The position numbers and the translations under genes were made by a program. A stretch of 64,000 nt of DNA, taken from NCBI RefSeq assembly GCF_028368935.1, contig NZ_JAQNDK010000003.1:1240001-1304000 (forward strand), given 5' to 3'. Positions 25,725 to 34,912 of the stretch are shown here, piece by piece (positions within the stretch are counted from its first letter, which is position 1; the number at the start of each line of letters is the position of its first letter). The notes below the pieces were generated by a model, which ran no database searches, was not told the DNA's origin, and was given only the letters and a program-made list of their open reading frames with translations. The DNA is from Sorangium aterium (GTDB lineage: Bacteria > Myxococcota_A > Polyangia > Polyangiales > Polyangiaceae).

Positions 25725-26957
25725 TCAGAGCGAGCGCACGAAGTCGATGAGCGCCCCGCGATCCTCGTAGGAGAGCGCGCGGAACGCGGCGACCGAAGCC
25801 GCGGCCTCCGAGCCGGGGCCGTCGTGGAGCAAGATGGCCTGCTCGATGGTCCTGGCGCGGCCGTCGTGGAGGTACGCGGTGCTGTGGCGCACGCCGATGA
25901 GCGGCGCCGTCCGCCAGGCGACGGAGCTGGCCGACTCGTCGGCCAGCCCGTCGGCGAGATCGGGGCCGAGGTCGTGCAGGAGGAAATCCGTGTAGACGGG
26001 AGCGTCGATGTCCGCGAGCTGCGCGATCGGGTAATCGGCGCGCGTCCTCAGCGAGGGGACATGGCAAGCGGCGCAGTCGGCCTCGACGAAGAGCGCCTGG
26101 CCGCGCGCGTCGGCGGGCGCGCGCCTCGGGATCTCGAGCAAGCGCATGTAGTCGGCGACGGCGTTCACCGTGTCGATGACCACGTCCTCGCCCGGCTTGG
26201 CGTCGTCCGTGAGCCCGTCCGGGTTCGGCAGCTCGTCCGGCCGGAGCGGCGAGGTGATGCCCATGTCGCCCTGGTAGGCGTCGGCCGTGAAGTCGTCGAG
26301 CGTGGCGACGCGCGCCTTGAACCCGAAGCGGCCGATGAGGTTCTCGTCGCCCTCGACGAAGGCGCTGAACGACTCGTCCCCGCTCTTCTTCGAGTGGAAC
26401 ACCACGCGGTTGATGCGCCCGTGGATGGCGTCGCCGCGCGCGGCCTGCTCGGCCGCGACCCGCTCGATCTCGGCGTCGTCGACCGCCTCCATGTAGCCGC
26501 GCCCGAACACCGGCGGGCCGAGGCGCTTCGAGACCTTGATCGTCGCCTCGCTCTCGGGCTCCGAGAGCGTCGTCGCCCCCCCGACGGCGTAGGGCCGCAA
26601 CGTGTGGCCGTAGGGGAGCCCCCCCTGATCCGCCGCCGGCGTCACGCCGTCGTCCTCGACGAGCGCCATCTTCTGGACCGCGCCCGGGCCGCGCGAGGCG
26701 CCGTCGTGGCAGCCGGCGCACGCCGCGCGGATGTAGAGCGGCCCGAGGCCGTCGCGCTCGCGAAAGACGAAATCGAAGAGCGCGTCGCCGTCCTTGAACC
26801 GAGCCACCTGCTCCGCAGAAGCGTCGTGCAGCGGGACGTCGGTGAGGTCATCGCCGATCAGCTCGATGCCAGCCAGAGGATCGTCGGGGGCGGGCTCCGA
26901 ACCGCAACCCATGTTGAAGACCAGCGGGAGCGCGAGAAACAGGGCAAATCGTGACAT
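25725..26957 (-). CDS. Di-heme cytochrome c oxidoreductase-like protein (DUF1111/DHOR)
   Basis: A 410-residue lipoprotein-like protein (signal peptide ending NMGCGS). Two c-type heme sites are visible: CAGCHDG (~residue 85) and CAACHVP (~300). The C-terminal block SVAWRTAPLIGVRHSTAYLH followed by DGRARTIEQAILLHDGPGSE is the hallmark of the di-heme oxidoreductase family related to bacterial cytochrome c peroxidases. It is periplasmic and heme-loaded by the Ccm pathway. In many Gram-negatives it is encoded beside imelysin-type proteins in Fur-controlled iron loci, as here. Gene order is this gene first, imelysin second, 81 bases apart. Confidence 0.85.
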   Translation of the reverse strand: MSRFALFLALPLVFNMGCGSEPAPDDPLAGIELIGDDLTDVPLHDASAEQVARFKDGDALFDFVFRERDGLGPLYIRAACAGCHDGASRGPGAVQKMALVEDDGVTPAADQGGLPYGHTLRPYAVGGATTLSEPESEATIKVSKRLGPPVFGRGYMEAVDDAEIERVAAEQAARGDAIHGRINRVVFHSKKSGDESFSAFVEGDENLIGRFGFKARVATLDDFTADAYQGDMGITSPLRPDELPNPDGLTDDAKPGEDVVIDTVNAVADYMRLLEIPRRAPADARGQALFVEADCAACHVPSLRTRADYPIAQLADIDAPVYTDFLLHDLGPDLADGLADESASSVAWRTAPLIGVRHSTAYLHDGRARTIEQAILLHDGPGSEAAASVAAFRALSYEDRGALIDFVRSL

Positions 26958-26984
26958 GTCGTCGCCCGGAACCGTAGCCGTAAA

Positions 26985-26999
26985 TGAAAGTCAGTGTCA
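26985..26999 (-). promoter_or_regulatory. Fur-like dyad before the di-heme/imelysin pair
   Basis: Reading toward the gene, TGACACTGACTTTCA matches the 15-bp Fur core TGATAATnATTATCA at 10 of 14 defined positions and is an imperfect 7-1-7 dyad. It lies 28 bases before the start codon. A TTGACA hexamer (26995-27000) overlaps it, so a bound repressor would cover the likely -35 element. The AT-rich sequence stands out here. Confidence 0.4.
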
Positions 27000-27138
27000 A
27001 TAACCACGGCGGCGCGCTCGCCGTGCTGGTGTGCAGGATCGCGCACGGGCGGATCCCTCCTCCTTGCGAAGCGTGGCGGAGGCTCGGGCGTTACATTGCC
27101 CGAGCCGGCGCGGACGGGCTCACGCTGGAGGGCAGCGG

Positions 27139-27927
27139 ATGAAGCAGCGAGATGACGAGCGGCGCGCGGCCTTGAAGGCCCTCCGGGACGGATTGCGGGA
27201 GATCGAGCGGAACGAGGAGCGCCGCGCGGCGCACAAGGAGCTCAGCGCCAGCTGGCTCCGGTACATGGGTCCCGGCTATGGCAACGACGTCTGCTCGATG
27301 TGCGGCGCGCTGCTCGAGCGGGGCACGGCCTACATGCACTGCGCGCCCTGCCTGGCGACGCGCGGGATCGACGAGCAGGCGCTGCTCGGCGTGTGCGCGC
27401 AGGCGATGGCGGAGGACTGGCCGTTCGAGGATCGCCGGCTCGACGGCGGGCGCTGGGCGCGCGCGCTGATCGCATTCTGGCGGAACCACGTCGATCCGAT
27501 GGAGTCGAAGGCGATCCCGTACCGGAACAACACGCTCCAGTCTGCCTTCTACTACATGAAGCGGCGCCTCGCAGAGGCGGGGGTCGCGGAGATCTGGACC
27601 GTGCCTGACGAGAGCCAGCGCGGGCTCGATCCTGCGATGGTCGTGCGGGCCCGCAGCGGGGCGCTGGCGATCGGCGTCGCCACCCAGCGGCGCATCGCGA
27701 CGGCCGACGATGGCGCGCGCGGCGCGCACATCGCGCTGTTCGACGAGTTCCTCCGCCTCGCGGGCGCGCGGGAGGGCTTCCTGGTGGTCGAGAAGCTGAG
27801 CCGACGCGCGCGGCGCGACACGCCCGTTCGGGAGATCGCGGTGACCACCGCGGAGGGAAGGCGCGTGACGCAGCTCCGCTGCATGCAGGAGGATCGGAGC
27901 TGGCCCGCGCCGGCGGCGCCGGGTTAG
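27139..27927 (+). CDS. Zinc-ribbon-containing protein of unknown function
   Basis: ATG 27139 is preceded by GGAGGG, giving 262 residues. A charged N-terminal helix (KALRDGLREIERNEERRAAH) is followed by a zinc-ribbon-like CSMCGALLERGTAYMHCAPC at about residues 53-72. The rest is alpha/beta with a late strand-rich region (FLVVEKLSRRARRDTPVREI). No catalytic motif is recognised. It could be a nucleic-acid- or protein-binding factor, from the zinc knuckle alone. It is convergent with the PGRS-like lipoprotein gene, 18 bases apart. Confidence 0.6.
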   Translation: MKQRDDERRAALKALRDGLREIERNEERRAAHKELSASWLRYMGPGYGNDVCSMCGALLERGTAYMHCAPCLATRGIDEQALLGVCAQAMAEDWPFEDRRLDGGRWARALIAFWRNHVDPMESKAIPYRNNTLQSAFYYMKRRLAEAGVAEIWTVPDESQRGLDPAMVVRARSGALAIGVATQRRIATADDGARGAHIALFDEFLRLAGAREGFLVVEKLSRRARRDTPVREIAVTTAEGRRVTQLRCMQEDRSWPAPAAPG

Positions 27928-27945
27928 CGCGGGCCTCACGCCGCG

Positions 27946-29487
27946 TTACTGCCTGAATTGCTCCTCGATATCGTAGATCTCCGCCGCCACGCCGTCGGCG
28001 CCGTCATACGTCCGGCTGGCCCCGCGCCCTCCGATCCCGGCCTCACCGATCTCGATGGTCGTGTTCGTGAGCGAAGGCTTGAAGCCCACGTACGCGACGG
28101 CGATCGAGTGGCCGCCGAGCCCGCCGCCGCCGCGGCCGCCATGACCGCCCCGGCCACCACGACCGCCGGGGCAGGCGGCGTTCAGCCCCGTGGCCTCGCC
28201 TCGGGTCCCGGCTGCCCCGTGGTCGCCGCCCTCGCCGCCCGCCTGGCCCTCACCCCCGGCGCCGCCATTGCCGCCGCGACCGGTCTTCAGGACCACGTCG
28301 TTCAAGTCGACGACCGCGCTCCCCACGAAGAGGGCGATGCTCACCCCGCCGGCGCCTCCGCCGCGGCCGCCGAGCCCCCCGCACCCGCCCGCGCCCCCGG
28401 AGCCGCCGCCGGCGCCGGCCGCAGAGGCCTCGAATGGACACATCTGCGCGCCGGTGCCGCCCTTCGCGCCGCCGCCTCCTCCGCCGCCCTGGCCCCGCGC
28501 GCCCGGCGCTCCGTCGCCGGCGAGCGGACCGGTATACCCATCCAGGAACAGATCACCGAAGCCCGTCGCACCGGCGCCCGGACTCCCGTCGACCCCGTCC
28601 GCGCCATCCTGCCCCGCGGTGCAGCGCCGGGTGCTGGTCTCGCCCTTGCCGCCGTTCATCACAGTGGTCGGAACCCCGCTGGTTCCATCACCCCCGGACG
28701 CCAAGCCACCCGTCCCGCCCGTGCCGCCGCGCGAGTCGTCCGACCGATCGTCGGGCGTACCGCAGCTGTTGTTCACGGGGAGTCCGCCGGAGACCGTCGT
28801 GGCCGAGCACGCGGCGTTGCCGAAGTTGCCGATCATCCCCTTCTCGGCAGCGCCGTCCACGAACGCCCCATCGCTCGCCCCCGGCGCCCCGTCGCCCGCC
28901 TCGAGGATGCACCGCGTGAAATCGACAGGGACCCCGGAGCTGTTCGCGGCGATCGCCGATCTGCCTGCCAGCTCGGTGTGGGTCGCCGGGATCGAGCGCG
29001 CGATCACGTGGAGATCCTCGATCACCGCCACGCCGTCGCCATTGTCGAACGAGAGCGGCGTCTCGCCCTCGGGAGCGGTGAGGGTGGTCTTCTGCTTGTC
29101 GCCTGTCCAGCGCCAGCCGTTGTCGCAGTCGAGCCCGCCGAAGAGCGCGTGTCCTCCCGGCACGATCACCGCCTCATCGAACGTCTGGGCGCATATATAG
29201 ATGCGCCTTCCCCTGTCCGGGGAGAGCTGGAGCGCCTTCGAGATCGTCTTCAGGGGCGCCGTCGAGGTCCCCGCGTTGCTGTCGTGCCCCAGGGTGCTCG
29301 AGACCCACACCCCGCAGTCCGAGGGGACCTTCGCGTGCTTGCTCGGAGTGCAGGCCTCGTCGGACACCTCGTCTTCGATGTCTCCGATCCCGATGATATC
29401 TGCTGGCTCCTCGAAGCAGCCGCTCAGCGCCATCGCGACCGGAATGAACCCCACTACCCGTGCATCAACCTTGAATCGAATCCTCAT
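27946..29487 (-). CDS. Glycine-rich PGRS-like lipoprotein
   Basis: A 513-residue protein. The signal peptide ends ALSGC, a good lipobox. Residues ~60-200 resemble a right-handed beta-helix region (VWVSSTLGHDSNAGTSTAPL, TISKAL, IYICAQTFDEAV) as in secreted pectate-lyase-like proteins. The rest is Gly/Ala-rich (GGTGGTGGLASGG, GGAGGCGGLGGRGGGAGG), like PGRS proteins. Such proteins are common in Polyangiales and probably exposed on the cell surface; function unknown. The glycine codons vary, so the DNA is not a simple tandem repeat. Confidence 0.75.
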   Translation of the reverse strand: MRIRFKVDARVVGFIPVAMALSGCFEEPADIIGIGDIEDEVSDEACTPSKHAKVPSDCGVWVSSTLGHDSNAGTSTAPLKTISKALQLSPDRGRRIYICAQTFDEAVIVPGGHALFGGLDCDNGWRWTGDKQKTTLTAPEGETPLSFDNGDGVAVIEDLHVIARSIPATHTELAGRSAIAANSSGVPVDFTRCILEAGDGAPGASDGAFVDGAAEKGMIGNFGNAACSATTVSGGLPVNNSCGTPDDRSDDSRGGTGGTGGLASGGDGTSGVPTTVMNGGKGETSTRRCTAGQDGADGVDGSPGAGATGFGDLFLDGYTGPLAGDGAPGARGQGGGGGGGAKGGTGAQMCPFEASAAGAGGGSGGAGGCGGLGGRGGGAGGVSIALFVGSAVVDLNDVVLKTGRGGNGGAGGEGQAGGEGGDHGAAGTRGEATGLNAACPGGRGGRGGHGGRGGGGLGGHSIAVAYVGFKPSLTNTTIEIGEAGIGGRGASRTYDGADGVAAEIYDIEEQFRQ

Positions 29488-29732
29488 ACTATTCCTATTC
29501 CGGTCAGCCCTGCGCGTTTTCCAAGCAAAGCGACCTGCGCGTGCCGCCGGGCGCGATCGCTACGCCTGACCGGTCCCGTGCGCGCTCGCCGGGGGGCGCC
29601 GCCCGGATGGAGGAGGGGCCGCCGGAGTGGTGAGCGCGGGGAGCGCGTGAGCACGCAACCGCCCCGCGCTGCCGGCGCAGGGCGCGTCGGCCCAGTTGCC
29701 CATCGCCGGGTATTCCGTGCGAACATCCGCCC

Positions 29733-30218
29733 ATGAGCGCGAACCTGAGGGACCTCGTGCGCGAGCTGATCGAGGGCGGCGGCGGCGAGCCGATCGAAGG
29801 CGGTCGCTTCCTGCCGCTCGTCACGCTGGAGTCCGGCGCCCGGGTGGGGCTGGACGGCTCGGGCGCCTGGATCTTCGCGCCCGAAGGCGGCGGGGCGGCT
29901 CAGGTCATCGCGCCGGAGCGCGGGCGGGCCTTCTTCGAGGTGCTGGAAACGAAGCGGGACGACTTCGACGCGAGCATCGAGGCGGCGGCGACGGCCGCGG
30001 GCCTGCCCCCCGAGGAGGTGGCCTTCTCGTTCCCGGCGGCGGACGTCGTCCGCGCGGTGCTCGCGAGGGGCCTGCCGAGCATGACGCGGCTCGCGCTCTC
30101 GTGGCTCCGGTTGACGGAGGTGCGCGCGCTCCGCGCCGAGATCATGGCCGTCTCGCGCGACCCGACGATGCCCGTGCCCGTCCGGGACCTGGCGGAGCGG
30201 CTCACCGTCCCCGAGTGA
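29733..30218 (+). CDS. Conserved-looking cytosolic protein, unknown
   Basis: A 161-residue protein with no signal peptide or membrane segment. An N-terminal mixed region (LRDLVRELIEGGGGEPIEGG, then short strands LLVTLESGARVGLDGSGAWIF-like) precedes a helical half ending in RDPTMPVPVRDLAERLTVPE. I recognise no family. The region upstream (29488-29732) is non-coding and should hold promoters for this gene and for the divergent PGRS-like gene. Confidence 0.55.
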   Translation: MSANLRDLVRELIEGGGGEPIEGGRFLPLVTLESGARVGLDGSGAWIFAPEGGGAAQVIAPERGRAFFEVLETKRDDFDASIEAAATAAGLPPEEVAFSFPAADVVRAVLARGLPSMTRLALSWLRLTEVRALRAEIMAVSRDPTMPVPVRDLAERLTVPE

Positions 30219-30275
30219 GCCCGCGCCGCGCGGCCGGGCCCCTGCCCGGAGGCGGGGCCGGCGCGGGGAGGGGGG

Positions 30276-32135
30276 TCAGACGGTCGCGAACGCGTCGGCC
30301 GGGATGTCGAGCGCGGACGAGTCCTCGCGCCCGAGGATCTCGGCGGAGAGCTTCGCGTGCGGCAGCACGTTGGCCGCGAAGTAGAGGGCAGCGTGCTTCT
30401 TGCCCTCGTAGAAGGCGCGGTCCTTCGCGCCGGCGTCGCCGGCCGGGAGGCCCTCCATCGCCTTGAGCGCGATGACCGCGCCGTCGAGCAGGAGCCAGCC
30501 GATCGCGAGCTCGCTCATCATCTCGAGGAAGCGGTTCGCCGCGAGCGGCACCATCGGCATCTTGCCCATCTGGAACCACGAGAGCAGCCGCATCGCGGTG
30601 CCGGCGACGGCCTCGTGCGCCTCGCGGAGCTCCTTGATGCTCGCGGCGAGGACGGGGTGCTTCTCGTTGGCCTTCACGAACTCGGCCACGTCGTTCAGGA
30701 AGGCCTGCAGGTTGACCCCGCCGCCCTGGCCGAGCTTCCGCCCGACCAGGTCCATCGCCTGGATGTGGTTCGTGCCCTCGTAGATCGAGAAGACCTTCGC
30801 GTCGCGGCAGTACTGCTCGACCGGGTAATCCTTCGTGTACCCGGCGCCGCCGAAGGTCTGGATCGCCGTCTCGCAGACGCGGAACGCCTGGTCGGACGAG
30901 TAGGCCTTCACGAGCGGCACGAGCAGGTCGACCTGGCCCTGGTTGTAGGCGGCCGCGCGGTCGTCCTTGCCCTGGTAGACGGCGACGGCGTCCTGGTGGC
31001 GCGCGAGCTTGATGATGAGCGCGCGGATGCCCTCCACGCGGCTCTTCATGTCGAGCAGCATCCGCCGCACGTCCGGGTGATCGATGACCGGCACGCGCGG
31101 CGCGGTCGCGTCCTTCCACTGGAGGATCGACGAGCCCTGCTTGCGATCCTTCGCGTACTCGAGCGCGTTCAGGTACGCCGAGGACGCGACCGACACGCCC
31201 TGCAGGCCCACGGAGATGCGCGCGCCGTTCATCATCCGGAACATCTGCGGCATGCCCTGGTGCTCGACGGTGCCGACGAGCTCCCCGAGGCACGCGTCGC
31301 TCTCGCCGAAGTTGAGCACGCACGTCGACGACCCGTTGATGCCCATCTTGTGCTCGATGTTGCCGACGACGACGTCGTTCGACCCGCCGAGCGAGCCGTC
31401 GTCGTTCACCCGGATCTTGGGCACGACGAAGAGGCTGAGCCCCTTCGTGCCGGGGGGCGCGCCCTCGACGCGGGCGAGCACGAGGTGCACGACGTTCTCG
31501 GTGAGGTCCTGATCGCCGCCGGAGATGAAGATCTTCGTGCCGCGGATGAGGTACTTGCCGTCCTTCTGCTTCACCGCGCTCGTCCGCGAGGAGCCGACGT
31601 CCGACCCGGCCTGGGGCTCGGTCAGGCACATCGTCCCGCTCCACTGCCCGCCGTACATCCGCTTCAAGAAGAGGTCGCGCTGCCTCGGCGTCCCGAAGTG
31701 CTCGATCACCTCGGCCGCGCCGTACGTCAGCCCGGGATACATGTTGAGCGCCGCGTTGGCGCCGCAGAGGAACTCCTCCACCACCGTGTAGAGCGTGAAG
31801 GGACCGCCCTGGCCGTCGTAGGTGGGCGAGACCGAGACCGACTTCCACCCGGCCTCATACAGCTTGTCCCACGCGTCCTTGAACCCCGGCGGGGTCTTGA
31901 CCTGCCCCCCCTCGATGCGACAGCCGACCCGATCGCCGACCGCGTTGAGCGGGCCGAAGACATCGCACGCGAACTTGTACGCCTCGTCGACGACCATCCC
32001 GACCTCGTCTCGCCCCCACGCGTCGTAGGGCGCGCTGCCGAGCAGCTCGTCCAGGCGGAATTGCTCGAAGAGGAGGAAGCGGATCTCGCGGAGGTCGGCC
32101 TTGTAACGGTTCTGGTGGGTTTGAGCGTTCGACAT
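30276..32135 (-). CDS. Acyl-CoA dehydrogenase, long (~620-residue) class
   Basis: ATG 32135 is preceded by AGGAGG, giving 619 residues. An N-terminal cap (FLLFEQFRLDELLGSAPYDA) precedes the flavoprotein core: MCLTEPQAGSDVG (substrate/FAD loop), FISGGDQDLTEN, ARISVGLQGV and TFGGAGYTKDYPVEQYCRDA. The expected catalytic Glu is in SIYEGTNHIQAMDL. About 150 extra C-terminal residues distinguish this class (FadE/DmdC-like, with AcylCoA_DH_N and C-terminal extension domains) from ~380-residue enzymes. It oxidises an acyl-CoA to the enoyl-CoA with FAD, passing electrons to ETF; chain preference cannot be read. Divergent from greB. Confidence 0.9.
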   Translation of the reverse strand: MSNAQTHQNRYKADLREIRFLLFEQFRLDELLGSAPYDAWGRDEVGMVVDEAYKFACDVFGPLNAVGDRVGCRIEGGQVKTPPGFKDAWDKLYEAGWKSVSVSPTYDGQGGPFTLYTVVEEFLCGANAALNMYPGLTYGAAEVIEHFGTPRQRDLFLKRMYGGQWSGTMCLTEPQAGSDVGSSRTSAVKQKDGKYLIRGTKIFISGGDQDLTENVVHLVLARVEGAPPGTKGLSLFVVPKIRVNDDGSLGGSNDVVVGNIEHKMGINGSSTCVLNFGESDACLGELVGTVEHQGMPQMFRMMNGARISVGLQGVSVASSAYLNALEYAKDRKQGSSILQWKDATAPRVPVIDHPDVRRMLLDMKSRVEGIRALIIKLARHQDAVAVYQGKDDRAAAYNQGQVDLLVPLVKAYSSDQAFRVCETAIQTFGGAGYTKDYPVEQYCRDAKVFSIYEGTNHIQAMDLVGRKLGQGGGVNLQAFLNDVAEFVKANEKHPVLAASIKELREAHEAVAGTAMRLLSWFQMGKMPMVPLAANRFLEMMSELAIGWLLLDGAVIALKAMEGLPAGDAGAKDRAFYEGKKHAALYFAANVLPHAKLSAEILGREDSSALDIPADAFATV

Positions 32136-32394
32136 GGGAGACCTCCTCGTTGCCGCGGCAGGGAGGCGCTGGCAGCCGGTTCCCTTCCCGGTCTTCCGCG
32201 CAGCTGCGGCACAGTTCTGCATTCGCCTAGCATGTCGCCGCGGCGCGTCAACAACCGTCCGCAACATGTGGGGAATCTCGTGGAGATCCGTGAAGATCGG
32301 GGCATCCGAGGCGGGTCCTCGGCGGGGCTGCCGCGCCGGGATCCATGGCGTTGAACTGGCGAGCGGCGCGGCGTAGGCTCGCTCGCGCTCGACC

Positions 32395-32868
32395 ATGTCC
32401 GACCCGGCTTACATCACGCCCAGCGGGGCCAGGAGGCTGTCCGAAGAGCTCGCGCGGCTCCGCTCCGTGGAGCGGCCTCGCATCGTCCAGGAGGTCGCCG
32501 ACGCGGCGGCGCAGGGCGATCGCTCCGAGAACGCCGAGTACATCTACGGCAAGAAGAAGCTGCGCGAGATCGACCGGCGGATGCACTACCTGACCAAGCG
32601 GCTGGAGAAGGCCGTCGTGGTCGATCCGTCCGAGCAGCGCGGCGACAAGGTCTTCTTCGGCGCGACGGTCGAGATCGAGGACGAGGACGGCGCGCGCCGC
32701 ACGTACCAGATCGTGGGCGAGGACGAGATCGACAGCGCGGCAGGGCGCATCAGCTGGCGCTCTCCGGTCGGTCGATCGCTCCTCGGCAAGCGCGCGGGGG
32801 ACGTGATCACGGTGCGCCGCCCGGCGGGCGAGGCGGAGATGGAGCTCATCTCGGTGCGTTACGGCTGA
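32395..32868 (+). CDS. greB: Transcription elongation factor GreB
   Basis: A 157-residue protein. The N-terminal coiled coil ([49 protein letters not shown]) carries acidic tip residues in [15 protein letters not shown]-like C-terminal domain ([14 protein letters not shown] ... [18 protein letters not shown]) follows. The GreB-typical '[16 protein letters not shown]' signature separates it from GreA, which is at 60322-60798 in this window. It reactivates backtracked RNA polymerase by stimulating transcript cleavage. A separate glyoxalase gene follows by 44 bases and may be co-transcribed. Confidence 0.93.
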   Translation: MSDPAYITPSGARRLSEELARLRSVERPRIVQEVADAAAQGDRSENAEYIYGKKKLREIDRRMHYLTKRLEKAVVVDPSEQRGDKVFFGATVEIEDEDGARRTYQIVGEDEIDSAAGRISWRSPVGRSLLGKRAGDVITVRRPAGEAEMELISVRYG

Positions 32869-32912
32869 GCGCCGCGCTGGCGCCAGGGCCGGAGAAGGAG
32901 ACGGGAATCGGC

Positions 32913-33308
32913 ATGAGGATCTTGCACACGATGCTTCGGGTCGGCGATCTCGAGCGCTCGATCGGCTTCTACAGGGACGTGCTCGGGATGGAGCTCCTGT
33001 CGCGGCAGGACTACCCGGAGGGCAAGTTCACGCTCTGCTTCCTCGGCTACGGGAAGAACCCCGAGCACGCCGAGCTCGAGCTCACGTACAACTGGGGCGT
33101 GGACAAGTACGAGCTCGGCACGGCGTACGGGCACATCGCGCTCGGGGTCGACGACATCCGCGGGGCCTGCGACCGCATCCGGGCGGCGGGCGGGAAGATC
33201 ACGCGCGAGCCGGGCCCGATGAAGCACGGCAAGACCGTGATCGCGTTCGTCGAGGATCCGGACGGCTACAAGGTCGAGCTCATCGAGGAGTCGAGCCGGA
33301 GCCGGTAG
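32913..33308 (+). CDS. gloA: Lactoylglutathione lyase (glyoxalase I)
   Basis: A 131-residue protein. Metal ligands fall at the positions expected for E. coli GloA: His5, Glu56, His74 and Glu122, in [30 protein letters not shown] and GYKVELIE. It isomerises the methylglyoxal-glutathione hemithioacetal to S-lactoylglutathione in the cytosol. The length matches the bacterial Ni-dependent class. It follows greB on the same strand. Confidence 0.95.
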   Translation: MRILHTMLRVGDLERSIGFYRDVLGMELLSRQDYPEGKFTLCFLGYGKNPEHAELELTYNWGVDKYELGTAYGHIALGVDDIRGACDRIRAAGGKITREPGPMKHGKTVIAFVEDPDGYKVELIEESSRSR

Positions 33309-33455
33309 CCGGAGCTCGAGGCCGGCAGATCGAGGTCGTCGAGGCGCGTCGACGCAGGGGAGGGCGCGGAGCGGCCGGAGGCCCAGAGGAGCCTCCGCGC
33401 TGCCCGCGCCTCGTCGCTGCTGCGCGCTCGCTTCGAGTCCGCGAGGCGCGGACGA

Positions 33456-34373
33456 TCAGGCGCTCACGACCGGCGCGGCGTCGTTCGCCGGCTCGGGGGA
33501 CGAGAGCTCGCCGCCCTCTGCCGCGGACGCCTCCTCGTCGGGCGCCTTGGCCGGCGCCTCGGACGATGCGCTGCTCGCGGCCGCCGCGGCCTTCTCGGCG
33601 TTCGGGCGTCGGCCGCGCGGCTTCTGCAGCAGCGACGGGGCGAGATCGCCGTCGCCGCCCTCGTGCCAGCGCAGGTACGCGACGGCGCGGCGGCACTCCT
33701 CGTACGCCTTCGCGACCAGCGAGATCGCGCGGGCGCGGCGATCGCCGGCGTCGGTGATCTTCGGCGCCGCGGACGTGCCCTTGCCGGGCTTCGCGGCGAG
33801 CGCGGCGAGGAGGCGCACGCCGAGATCCGCTGCGCGCTCGAGCTCCTCGTCCTCGACCGCCGTCTTGGCGCGGACCTTGTCCCAGGAGCCGCGGAAGAGC
33901 TCGGCCAGGGCGATGAGATCGCTCGCAAGATCCGCGTGTCCCTTGCCCTTGCGGATGTCGGCGACGCGCTGCTTGTCGAGGAGGTTCCTGTGACCGAGCG
34001 CCTCGGCGGCGACGAGGAGCGCCTCGCGCAGCGTGCCGGCCTCTTCGGTGAGCTTCTTCGTGTCGAGCTCGCTCGCGGGCGTGCTGTAGAGCAGATCGGC
34101 GTACCAGGCCGCGAGGGCGTAGTCCTCGAGCTCGTCCAGCATCGCGATCGGGTGGTTCGGTAGATCCCGGACGATCTCGTCGCGGAGCTCGCGCAGGTGG
34201 GGCAGGGCGGAGAGCACGGAGCTCACGGCCCTGGGGACCTCGACGTAGACGGTCACGAGATCGTCGGGGCCGAGCTCGAGGAGCTTCGGCTCAACGCGGC
34301 CGTACGCAGCGAGCGCGGCGGCCGGCGAGGACGGGAGAACGGGAGCAGGTGCTGCTTTCGGGGGTCTCGCCAT
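33456..34373 (-). CDS. Helical protein of unknown function
   Basis: ATG 34373 (MARPPKAAPA) with GGAGA seven bases upstream gives 305 residues. The protein is predicted almost entirely helical, with charged repeats such as DEIVRDLPNHPIAMLDELED, AGTLREALLVAAEALGHRN and EDEELERAADLGVRLLAALA. A low-complexity Ala/Glu/Pro tail begins near residue 255 after a basic RGRRPNAEK patch. No enzymatic motif, signal peptide or membrane segment is present. I do not recognise the family; an adaptor or structural role is possible. Confidence 0.55.
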   Translation of the reverse strand: MARPPKAAPAPVLPSSPAAALAAYGRVEPKLLELGPDDLVTVYVEVPRAVSSVLSALPHLRELRDEIVRDLPNHPIAMLDELEDYALAAWYADLLYSTPASELDTKKLTEEAGTLREALLVAAEALGHRNLLDKQRVADIRKGKGHADLASDLIALAELFRGSWDKVRAKTAVEDEELERAADLGVRLLAALAAKPGKGTSAAPKITDAGDRRARAISLVAKAYEECRRAVAYLRWHEGGDGDLAPSLLQKPRGRRPNAEKAAAAASSASSEAPAKAPDEEASAAEGGELSSPEPANDAAPVVSA

Positions 34374-34543
34374 ACAGGTGTCTCCAGCGGAGGGCGCGCA
34401 CACTGCCAGACGGACGCGCGAAGGGAAAGGGGGACCGCGCGATTGCCGCCGGAGGCTCGGCCGGAGGGCGCCCTGGCGCGAACAGACTCTCCGGCCGGGC
34501 GCGCTGTGCTCTGGTAGATTGCGGCGCGAGGACTCACGACATC

Positions 34544-34852
34544 ATGTACGCGATTGCGATCATTCGTTACAGGCGACCGCTCGACGAGGTGCTCCCGGCC
34601 GTCGACGCCCACCGCGCCTATCTGAAGGGGCTCATCGAGCAGGGACTCGTGCTCGCGTCAGGGCCGCTCGATCCCCGCTACGGCGGCGCGCTCCTGCTCC
34701 GGGTGCCCGACGAGGCGGCCGGGGCGACGCTGGATCGGATCCGGGACGGCGATCCCTTCACGGAGAAGGGGCTGGCGCAGTACGAGCTCTTGCCGTGGGC
34801 GCCGGTGTTCGGAAAGGAGGAGCTCGACCGGGCCTTCGCCCCGAAGCCCTGA
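34544..34852 (+). CDS. YCII-family small protein
   Basis: A 102-residue protein starting at ATG 34544. It matches the YciI fold: an initial strand (MYAIAIIRYRRPLDE), a helix with the family's AHRAYLKGLIEQGLVLASGP pattern (His in the place of the proposed active-site His), then a strand and helix with DGDPFTEKGLAQYELLPW. YCII proteins are small dimeric alpha/beta-barrel enzymes or ligand-binding proteins; most have no known substrate. It is divergent from the helical unknown and convergent with the heparinase-like gene. Confidence 0.8.
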   Translation: MYAIAIIRYRRPLDEVLPAVDAHRAYLKGLIEQGLVLASGPLDPRYGGALLLRVPDEAAGATLDRIRDGDPFTEKGLAQYELLPWAPVFGKEELDRAFAPKP

Positions 34853-34912
34853 AGGGGGCGCCGGGCTGTTCATCGCCCCGGCGCCGTCCGCGCGGCCGCA
34901 GCGCGCCGCGCG

